Source of the DNA: CAWVWD01 sp965662365
Lineage (GTDB): Bacteria > Bacteroidota > Bacteroidia > Chitinophagales > Saprospiraceae
Assembly (NCBI GenBank): GCA_965662365.1
Contig: CBFIHR010000111.1
Location: forward strand, 1-10,963
Direction of reading: 5' to 3'
DNA: 10,963 bases
Shown: piece by piece, positions 1 to 5,969 of the stretch
Layout: each line of letters begins with the position of its first letter
How positions within the stretch are numbered: position 1 is the first letter of the stretch
Notes under the pieces: generated by a model
What the model was told of the DNA's origin: nothing
The model's database searches: none
What the model saw: the letters and a program-made list of their open reading frames with translations, nothing else
Position numbers and translations under genes: made by a program

Positions 1-222
1 GGATACTTGAAAATTAAATCGACTTGCCATAGAATTACAGCTATTCGTTTGAACTAACAATTTTATTTACCATCATAAGTTATTGAAACGAATAAGGATA
101 TTTGTGCTAAAGTCCAATCAAAAGGATTATCATTATCAGAAACACCACCCGATAGATTTTCTATTAAATCAAATATAAGTTCAAAATTAGATCAAGATAT
201 TTTTAACACATTCGTATAATAA
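1..222 (+). other. Left-edge stretch without an intact gene; possible decayed coding remnant
   Basis: No complete gene is visible. In the plus-strand frame beginning at base 1, an open stretch from 79 to 219 (46 codons, no ATG) ends in two consecutive stops, TAA TAA, at 217-222. The same frame is broken by stops at 55-57 and 76-78. The encoded tail has a protein-like composition (for example SETPPDRFSIKSNISSKLDQ), and a strong hairpin begins one base after the second stop, as expected behind a real gene. It may be the worn-out 3' end of a gene whose body lies to the left, or chance. I do not recognise the product. Confidence 0.22.
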
Positions 223-254
223 CAAACCGTGTCAGAAAAAGCTAACACGGTTTG
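223..254 (-). terminator. Rho-independent terminator, probably bidirectional
   Basis: A perfect 10-bp stem, CAAACCGTGT (223-232) with ACACGGTTTG (245-254), encloses a 12-base loop. Read on the minus strand it lies 30 bases beyond the stop of the acyl-CoA synthetase gene and is followed by a T-rich tail (TTATTAT). It also lies directly behind the plus-strand open stretch ending at 222, so it could serve both sides. Confidence 0.7.
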
Positions 255-284
255 ATACAAAATAGAGAAAACAATCCCTAAAAC

Positions 285-2120
285 CTACGCATAAATCGAC
301 TCAATCACATCATGATATTTTTTATCAATTACCCGACGTTTAAGCTTCATTGTAGGTGTCAATTCACCTGTTGAAACGTCCCAAGGTTCATGTAATAAAG
401 CGAATTTTTTAATTTTTTCGATTTTACTAAAGTCCTTATTATAATGGTCACAAAGCTCTTGAAACTTATCAATAACTTTTTGATTTTTAAGCGTTTCTGG
501 CGAGATAACTTTCAATGCAGGATTATGTGCATGTTCTGTTAAAGTACATGCTACCCCATTTTTATCACACCAATCTTTCAAGGCGTCAGGAGAAGGCACG
601 AATAAGGCAGAAACAAACTTTCGTTTTTCACCAATTACCGCCATTTGCTCAATTAAGAAGTCCCCTTTGAATGTACCTTCAATTGGATTTGGAGCGACAT
701 ATTTTCCACCAGAAGTTTTGAATAATTCTTTTTTACGATCTGTAATTTTTAAGAATTTTTTGTCTGGCCCGACAAAAGTTCCAATATCGCCTGTGTGAAA
801 CCAGCCATTTTCGTCAATCACTTCGGCTGTTTTATCAGGTTTGTTATAATAGCCCATCATAATATTTGGGCCTTTAGCGATAATTTCGCCCTCTCCAGGA
901 CGGAAGTCATATTCTGTATCAGAAGCATCAATTTTAATCGTCACATTATCAATCGGAATACCGACTGTTCCGAGCATTGCCCCTTCATTCGGAAAACGAT
1001 TTACGGTCAATACCGGCGAAGTTTCGGTCAAGCCATAACCTTCCCGAATCGGAATACCGGCCGCCGAGAAAACTTGTGCCATTTTGCGAGGACAAGCCGC
1101 TGCACCTGTCACGATACCTTTCACTTGACCTCCTAACGCTTCTCGCCACTTACTGAAAATTAGTTTATCGGCAATAGACATTTTCAGTTTATCTAATCCT
1201 GAATATTTCTTTTGAAAAGTATAATCTTCCGTCAGACTCAATGCCCAGAAAAACAGTTTTTTCTTCGCTCCAGTCAACTGCAAGCCTTTGTTATAAATTT
1301 TCTCATAAACCTTTTCTAATAATCGAGGAACAGTTGTGAAGAAATGTGGTTGTAGCGTTCTTAAATCTCCGTTATCTCCACCCAAATTATCCGTTCCTGT
1401 AAAGACAATATTAACCCCAAAAGCCATGTAGGTATAATATATCATCCGCTCAAAAATGTGACACAAAGGCAAGAAACTCAAGGCTCTATCACCTGCTGTA
1501 AGCGGAATTAAATCATAAACCGCTTGAATGTTAGATATGATATTATTGTGCGAAAGCATAACGCCTTTCGGGTTTCCTGTTGTACCAGAAGTATAGATTA
1601 GCGTCACTAAATCATTAGGTTTTACAGCTGCTTTTAGTGCCTCGACTTCACTCAAATCACCTTCTGCAAACACTTCTTCCCAATACTTTTCGCCATTTTG
1701 TTCATCAAATGTATAAACCCCTTCTAATGTATCGACATTGATGTAAGCCGTTTTCACTTTATCAATCAAATCTCCTGTACCGACAAAAGCCAATTTAACA
1801 GAAGCATCATTGAAAATATATTCATATTCGCTGGCACTAATCGTCGGATAAACAGGAACTAATATAGCACCGATTTGCTGCACGGCAAGGTCGATAATAC
1901 ACCATTCTGGTCGATTTTTGTACGTGATTGTAGCAATTTTGTCGCCAGGTTTTATGCCCAATTTTAATAACCCTAAACTGACTTTATTTGCAGTATCTTT
2001 AACTTCTTGTGTACTATAAAAACGCCACTTATCATCTTTCTTTCCGCCAATTGCCTTCTTTTGTGGAAAATTATCTGACTGATAATCTACGATTTCAAAT
2101 AACCGAGTGATATTTTTCAT
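285..2120 (-). CDS. Long-chain fatty acid-CoA ligase (AMP-forming acyl-CoA synthetase)
   Basis: The 611-residue protein is a full-length member of the ANL adenylate-forming superfamily, long-chain acyl-CoA synthetase branch. It activates fatty acids with ATP to acyl-AMP and then to acyl-CoA, for lipid synthesis or beta-oxidation. Motifs appear in the expected order: the phosphate-binding loop YTSGTTGNPKG (176-186), EGYGLTETSP (360-369), the ATP-ribose-binding aspartate in WFHTGD (440-445), the hinge motif DRKKELFKTSGGKYVAPNP (461-479), and the C-terminal lysine motif TPTMKLKRR (588-596). The large insertion between 270 and 335 and the overall length fit the long-chain rather than the acetyl-CoA type. 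No signal peptide is present, so it should be cytoplasmic or peripheral on the inner membrane. The start at 2120 fits the usual N-terminus; no Shine-Dalgarno is seen. A terminator follows the stop. The 229-base gap and terminator behind the TPR gene suggest separate transcription. Exact chain-length preference cannot be read from sequence. Confidence 0.93.
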   Translation of the reverse strand: MKNITRLFEIVDYQSDNFPQKKAIGGKKDDKWRFYSTQEVKDTANKVSLGLLKLGIKPGDKIATITYKNRPEWCIIDLAVQQIGAILVPVYPTISASEYEYIFNDASVKLAFVGTGDLIDKVKTAYINVDTLEGVYTFDEQNGEKYWEEVFAEGDLSEVEALKAAVKPNDLVTLIYTSGTTGNPKGVMLSHNNIISNIQAVYDLIPLTAGDRALSFLPLCHIFERMIYYTYMAFGVNIVFTGTDNLGGDNGDLRTLQPHFFTTVPRLLEKVYEKIYNKGLQLTGAKKKLFFWALSLTEDYTFQKKYSGLDKLKMSIADKLIFSKWREALGGQVKGIVTGAAACPRKMAQVFSAAGIPIREGYGLTETSPVLTVNRFPNEGAMLGTVGIPIDNVTIKIDASDTEYDFRPGEGEIIAKGPNIMMGYYNKPDKTAEVIDENGWFHTGDIGTFVGPDKKFLKITDRKKELFKTSGGKYVAPNPIEGTFKGDFLIEQMAVIGEKRKFVSALFVPSPDALKDWCDKNGVACTLTEHAHNPALKVISPETLKNQKVIDKFQELCDHYNKDFSKIEKIKKFALLHEPWDVSTGELTPTMKLKRRVIDKKYHDVIESIYA

Positions 2121-2127
2121 AAAATGT

Positions 2128-2161
2128 CTTAATTAGTTTATTAAAGCTTAATTAGTTAATT
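2128..2161. repeat. Direct repeat pair with a small palindrome upstream of the acyl-CoA synthetase start
   Basis: The 11-mer CTTAATTAGTT occurs at 2128-2138 and 2147-2157, a 19-bp spacing. The second copy runs into the 12-bp palindrome AATTAGTTAATT (2150-2161). It lies 8-41 bases upstream of the start codon. This could be an operator for a fatty-acid-responsive regulator, but the sequence is so AT-rich that chance is a real alternative. No TAnnTTTG promoter element was found in this gap. Confidence 0.25.
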
Positions 2162-2269
2162 GTATAAAATCAATGTTTACTATTTCTAAGCTAAAAATAA
2201 TATTCTTAACTTGATTATTAAAATAAAATATCATTTGCTTTTATAAAAAGATTCGATATAGAAATACAG

Positions 2270-2303
2270 AAAGCCGTTTCAGAAAGATTTCCGAAACGGC
2301 TTT
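2270..2303 (-). terminator. Rho-independent terminator of the TPR gene
   Basis: An 11-bp perfect stem pairs AAAGCCGTTTC (2270-2280) with GAAACGGCTTT (2293-2303) around a 12-base loop that can itself partly pair. It lies 47 bases past the minus-strand stop of the TPR gene. The T-tract is moderate on both strands, so it may act in both directions. Confidence 0.75.
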
Positions 2304-2349
2304 TGTTATTAAAAAATTGATTATCAGTCAACAATACATTTAATTTATA

Positions 2350-3372
2350 CTAAGCGTGTGCCGCTAATAATTCGGCGGCTTCTGCTAAACCTGCTTTTTT
2401 TGCAACTTTCCAATCTTCTTTAAACCCTTTTTTACCAACTTGATAACGAGCTTTTCCTCTCCAAAGTCGCATTTCACCCACAGTTACGCCATCTTGTACT
2501 ACTTCTTCGATTTTCATTACACTTTCGAATGCTTTCAAAGCGTCTTGCTCTTTGTCCTTTAACTTCATCAAGGCTTTTCCCCATTTCATGTGGGCGATGC
2601 GTTGATGTTTAAAGTTAGGATTATCTGGCGTGAAGTTACGGAAACAGAAGAATTTGTATTCTAAAGCGGCTTTTTCCCATTCTCCCAAAATAGCGTGTGC
2701 ATCTCCTTTTTTGTATCGAGCCATCCAGAAAACAGGTTGATGCGGAATCGAACTTTTGATTGCCGCCTGAAACGCAGCAATTGCAAGTTGATACTCATCT
2801 CTCTCCATATGAATACAACCTAAACCATATTGAGCCTCTGTGCTCATCGGTCTTAATTTAGTCGCTTGCTGAAAGTCAGCATAAGCCTTCTCCGTCTCCC
2901 CTAATTTCTGATAAGCTAAACCTCTTTTCTCGTAAGCATTAGAGTGCTTTTCAAACTTTTGAATACTATTTGTGTAAGCTACGACAGCCTCTTCCGTCTT
3001 ACCTTCTTTCATCAAATCATTTCCCTGGCGATAAAAAACAACGGGCGAACGATCTCCTTGCGGCTCAATAAAAATATTTTTCTTGATAGCACCTTCCTCC
3101 AATAGCCATACATTAATACTACCAGAAATAGCAAACTGAGAGACATAATCTAACAACAGATACGTATTACGCCAAAATCTCTTCGAACACGGTGCCGTGA
3201 ATTTACCTATTACTAAACTGACGTTTTCCTCATCAAAAATCTCTTCTTCGACAAGTAAAATATCTGCTTTGTAATAATTTTCAACACGTCTTTGGTACAT
3301 TTTTAATGCTTGCTCGTAACTACGTTGCGTACCAAAGTCAAGATGCCCTGTAAAAACTGCTTTAAAAGCCAT
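2350..3372 (-). CDS. TPR-repeat protein with an unrecognised N-terminal domain
   Basis: The product has 340 residues. Residues about 109-292 form roughly five tetratricopeptide repeats. The clearest units start near 109 (YRQGNDLMKEGKTEEAVVAY), 143 (SNAYEKRGLAYQKLGETEKA), 177 and 216, with the usual small residues at positions 8 and 20. Such arrays form helical scaffolds that bind other proteins. The first 105 residues are not TPR; they have mixed alpha/beta character, with hydrophobic strands such as VSLVIGKF and SINVWLL, and I do not recognise the domain. The C-terminal tail (300-340) is basic, then alanine-rich. No signal peptide or membrane segment is seen, so a cytoplasmic location is likely. 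The start at 3372 is the first ATG, about 94 bases below a predicted transcription start. The gene stands alone between a 561-base gap and a terminator. A scaffold or adaptor role is an inference from the TPR fold; the partner is unknown. Confidence 0.85.
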   Translation of the reverse strand: MAFKAVFTGHLDFGTQRSYEQALKMYQRRVENYYKADILLVEEEIFDEENVSLVIGKFTAPCSKRFWRNTYLLLDYVSQFAISGSINVWLLEEGAIKKNIFIEPQGDRSPVVFYRQGNDLMKEGKTEEAVVAYTNSIQKFEKHSNAYEKRGLAYQKLGETEKAYADFQQATKLRPMSTEAQYGLGCIHMERDEYQLAIAAFQAAIKSSIPHQPVFWMARYKKGDAHAILGEWEKAALEYKFFCFRNFTPDNPNFKHQRIAHMKWGKALMKLKDKEQDALKAFESVMKIEEVVQDGVTVGEMRLWRGKARYQVGKKGFKEDWKVAKKAGLAEAAELLAAHA

Positions 3373-3472
3373 CGCTAACTAATATTTTTAGATTGTTAAA
3401 TAAACAATATGTTTACATATTTTATTCAAATTAGAATAAAGGGAAGATTAATTCTAATTTTAGACGGAAATA

Positions 3473-3480
3473 CAAATATA
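3473..3480 (-). promoter_or_regulatory. Predicted Bacteroidota -7 promoter element of the TPR gene
   Basis: The minus strand reads TATATTTG, a full match to the Bacteroidota consensus TAnnTTTG. Transcription would begin near 3466, giving a leader of about 94 bases. A -33 TTG at normal spacing is not evident. Confidence 0.45.
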
Positions 3481-3774
3481 CGACGATATTACCATATTAT
3501 CTTATTTTTAATAAGACATTTTCACTCAAAAAAATTCCATACATTTCATAACGATTCGATTACCTATTGAAGTTGATGGCTAAATATTCTGATAATTAAT
3601 TGTTTTACAGCAGATTACGGATATATAACACCTACATTCAAAAAGTAAATTTAATTCAAATATTATCACAAAATAATTAGTTATAATATTTGGCAAAAGT
3701 GATTTTTTACAAATTAAAACGATTAATTAAAGATACTTTTCAAAATATCCTGTGTCAAAATTCCAGAGAAGTAT

Positions 3775-3819
3775 GCTAAAATCCAAGTATTTTAGCCTGT
3801 ATTAAGATAATTTTAATAC
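3775..3819. repeat. Two adjacent AT-rich hairpins
   Basis: GCTAAAAT (3775-3782) pairs perfectly with ATTTTAGC (3789-3796) around 6 bases. GTATTAA (3799-3805) pairs with TTAATAC (3813-3819) around 7 bases. They lie 115-160 bases beyond the lipoprotein stop on the minus strand. A termination role is possible, but neither strand shows a good T-tract, so the function is open. Confidence 0.3.
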
Positions 3820-3933
3820 AAAAAATAACTTTTAGCTCTCGTCAAGAAATCTAATCTTAGAGATAAGCCTAACCAAAATACACCGATGAACCTACAGGCC
3901 AGATTCGTTTGGCACACTGCATTAAATGACAAT

Positions 3934-4299
3934 TTATTCTTCTACTGAGATTTGCTTTCTATACTTATACACATCAGGACATTGTTCCTTCACAACTGCA
4001 AGTACTTGAGCTTCAAAATCCTTATTATTCATCACATTTGCTCCTAACTCCTTTTCCATCTCGGCATAGCATTCCTTTGCTTCTTTAGCAATTCGTTCGC
4101 TCTCGGGTTGTGCTTCGGCCAACGAATTGACATCATTTTCCTTTTTGAGTTGCTCCAATTTTGCAATATGTACCACCAGTGCGTTGTTGCAATTACAAAC
4201 GTAATCGGCTGCTTTTTGTGTATTATTTTGACAACTCACCAATGCTGCCATTCCTAACAACAGTAAAATATAATTAATTTTTTTCATGCTTTTTATCAT
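3934..4299 (-). CDS. Small predicted lipoprotein with four mature-region cysteines, function unknown
   Basis: The product has 121 residues from the first ATG. A lipoprotein signal peptide is clear: a basic start, the hydrophobic run YILLLLGMAALV, and a lipobox LVSC with the lipidated cysteine at 23. Met5 (codon 4285-4287), beginning MKKINYILLL, gives a more typical signal peptide, so the true start may be 4287. The mature part is about 98 residues, mostly charged helix. It carries a CxC pair (C35, C37) plus C77 and C107, besides the lipidated C23, and could form disulfides in the periplasm or bind a metal. The residues after the lipidated cysteine (QNNTQ) do not clearly match the acidic surface-export signal described in Bacteroidota, so an inner leaflet or periplasmic-facing location is a guess. 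It has its own probable promoter at 4350-4357. I do not recognise the family. Confidence 0.75.
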   Translation of the reverse strand: MIKSMKKINYILLLLGMAALVSCQNNTQKAADYVCNCNNALVVHIAKLEQLKKENDVNSLAEAQPESERIAKEAKECYAEMEKELGANVMNNKDFEAQVLAVVKEQCPDVYKYRKQISVEE

Positions 4300-4349
4300 T
4301 TGAGACTATACCATTTTAGCTTTTGCAAAATTTAGAAATAGTACGAGGT

Positions 4350-4357
4350 CAAAGTTA
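4350..4357 (-). promoter_or_regulatory. Predicted -7 promoter element of the lipoprotein gene
   Basis: The minus strand reads TAACTTTG, a full match to TAnnTTTG. Transcription would start near 4343, about 44 bases before the first ATG and 56 before the second. It suggests transcription independent of the dehydrogenase gene upstream. Confidence 0.5.
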
Positions 4358-4424
4358 GTAAGTATCCAAATGAATTTCGAAAGAAAACCATAAAATCACG
4401 ATATACCAAAACCTCGAATTAATG

Positions 4425-5882
4425 CTATGCGACTCCTCCAAAACACAAATATTTTATCTCCATAAACTCTTCCAAGCCATATTTCGAACCTTCTCGACCG
4501 ATGCCACTTTGTTTAATTCCACCAAACGGTGCCACAGGCGTAGAAATCATTCCTGTATTAATGCCGACCATTCCATATTCTAATGCTTCGGCTACTTTCC
4601 AGACTCGGTTGATATTTTGACCATAAAAATAAGCCGCTAAGCCATAAGGCGTGTTATTAGCCGAAGCGATGACTTCCTCATCTGTTTCAAAACGATAAAC
4701 GGGAGCAATAGGGCCAAATATTTCCTCTTGCGAAATCCTCATTTCAGCATTGACGTTGGATAAAATCGTCGGTTCATAAAATGTTCCACCTAACTCATGA
4801 CGTTTTCCACCTGTCACCACATTCGCCCCATCTTTCAAGGCATCGGCTACCAAATATTCCACTTTTTCTAATGCCTTTTCATTGATAAGCGGCCCGATTG
4901 TTACTGTATCATTTAGTCCTGAACCGACTTGTTGTGCTTCTACGGCTTTCGCCAATTTAGATACAAACTCCTCATAAATACTTGATTGAGCATAAATCCG
5001 ATTAGCACAAACACAAGTTTGACCCGCATTTCTATATTTTGAAGCAATTGCCCCCTTGACCGCTTCATCAATATCTGCATCATCAAAGACAATAAACGGG
5101 GCATTTCCTCCTAATTCCAAAGAAACTTTTTTCACCGTATCGGCACATTGTCGCATCAATAATTTGCCGACAGGCGTAGAACCGGTAAAAGATAATTTGC
5201 GTACAATCGGACTTGCAGTCAGCATATTTCCAACGGAGGCCGGATTTTTAGTCGTAACAATATTCAAAACACCAGCAGGAAAACCCGCTTGTGCTGCCAA
5301 CGCTGCCAAAGCCAACGCTGAAAGCGGCGTATCTTCGGCGGGTTTTATAATAACGGTACAACCTGCCGCCAATGCAGGAGCGACTTTTCGAGTGATCATC
5401 GCATTCGGAAAATTCCAAGGCGTAATTGCGGCAACAACGCCAATTGGCTGTTTGATCGTAACAATACGCTTATCGTGTCCGTGTCCAGGAATGACATCGC
5501 CATACGCTCGTTTTCCTTCTTCGGCAAACCATTCGACAAAAGATGCACCATAACGAATTTCGCCACGAGCTTCGTTAATCGGCTTACCTTGTTCGGTTGT
5601 CAGAATAAAGGCGAGATCTTCCAAATGTTCCATTTGCAGTTCGTACCAACGCCTTAAAATAATAGAACGCTCTCCGGCCGTTTTGGCTTTCCATATTGGG
5701 AAAGCAGCATTTGCGGCTTCAATCGCTTTTTCGGTTTCGGCTGCACCCATATTTGGCACTTGAGCGATTTCCGAATGATCAAAAGGATTTGTAATGATGT
5801 AAGTTTCGCCATTATTGGCATTCGTCCATTCTCCATTAATGTACGCCTGTTGGCGAAATAATTGCTTATTTGATATTTTCAT
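4425..5882 (-). CDS. gabD: Succinate-semialdehyde dehydrogenase-type aldehyde dehydrogenase
   Basis: The 485-residue protein is a full-length aldehyde dehydrogenase. It probably oxidises succinate semialdehyde to succinate in the cytoplasm, the last step of the GABA shunt. Visible ALDH landmarks are PWNFP with catalytic N157, the cofactor lysine K180 in IIKPAEDTP, the SFTGSTPVG nucleotide loop (231-239), general base E256 in LELGG, and nucleophile C290 in GQTCVCANR. That last signature, with a second cysteine at 292, is typical of the SSADH branch, where the pair can form a redox switch. Residues matching the carboxylate-binding set of human SSADH are present: R165 in ITRK, R284 in YRNAGQTC, and S447 before the PFGG motif. 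E183 after the cofactor lysine is more usual in NAD+ users; that inference is weak. It lies 87 bases below the antiporter gene and has its own -7 element. The start codon directly abuts a 3x10-bp tandem repeat. Glutarate-semialdehyde or lactaldehyde activity cannot be excluded. Confidence 0.93.
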   Translation of the reverse strand: MKISNKQLFRQQAYINGEWTNANNGETYIITNPFDHSEIAQVPNMGAAETEKAIEAANAAFPIWKAKTAGERSIILRRWYELQMEHLEDLAFILTTEQGKPINEARGEIRYGASFVEWFAEEGKRAYGDVIPGHGHDKRIVTIKQPIGVVAAITPWNFPNAMITRKVAPALAAGCTVIIKPAEDTPLSALALAALAAQAGFPAGVLNIVTTKNPASVGNMLTASPIVRKLSFTGSTPVGKLLMRQCADTVKKVSLELGGNAPFIVFDDADIDEAVKGAIASKYRNAGQTCVCANRIYAQSSIYEEFVSKLAKAVEAQQVGSGLNDTVTIGPLINEKALEKVEYLVADALKDGANVVTGGKRHELGGTFYEPTILSNVNAEMRISQEEIFGPIAPVYRFETDEEVIASANNTPYGLAAYFYGQNINRVWKVAEALEYGMVGINTGMISTPVAPFGGIKQSGIGREGSKYGLEEFMEIKYLCFGGVA

Positions 5883-5911
5883 TTCTATTATTTTCTATTA
5901 TTTTCTATTAT
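5882..5911. repeat. Three perfect 10-bp tandem repeats abutting the dehydrogenase start codon
   Basis: TTTCTATTAT occurs three times without mismatch (5882-5891, 5892-5901, 5902-5911). On the coding strand it reads ATAATAGAAA x3 and runs into the A of the ATG. It fills most of the space between the predicted transcription start (about 5922) and the start codon, so it forms the ribosome-entry region. A change in copy number would alter leader length by 10 bases per unit. Confidence 0.85.
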
Positions 5912-5928
5912 GAGAGGCAAATTTCCAT

Positions 5929-5936
5929 CAAATTTA
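5929..5936 (-). promoter_or_regulatory. Predicted -7 promoter element of the aldehyde dehydrogenase gene
   Basis: The minus strand reads TAAATTTG, matching TAnnTTTG. Transcription would start near 5922, leaving a leader of about 40 bases made mostly of the tandem repeat. A -33 element is not obvious. Confidence 0.45.
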
Positions 5937-5969
5937 GTAGTTGCACCGACGAAGTTTTCAGCATAGATT

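Larger units (their letters stand above)
3373..3933. other. 561-base intergenic stretch, very AT-rich, no gene seen
   Basis: No open frame of coding quality is found on either strand. It holds the probable promoter of the TPR gene at 3473-3480 and a pair of small AT-rich hairpins at 3775-3819. Nothing else that I can support is visible. Confidence 0.6.

Noticed and set aside
795..1136. Open plus-strand frame of 113 codons
   Set aside because: It lies entirely antisense to the well-supported acyl-CoA synthetase gene, and its translation is rich in Cys, His and Arg with no recognisable motif. The same applies to plus-strand frames at 5056-5553, 6379-6750 and 7090-7278, and to minus-strand frames inside the DUF3810 gene.
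4300..4424. A terminator behind the aldehyde dehydrogenase gene
   Set aside because: No stem longer than about 6 bp followed by a T-run was found on the minus strand; only the promoter element of the lipoprotein gene could be supported.
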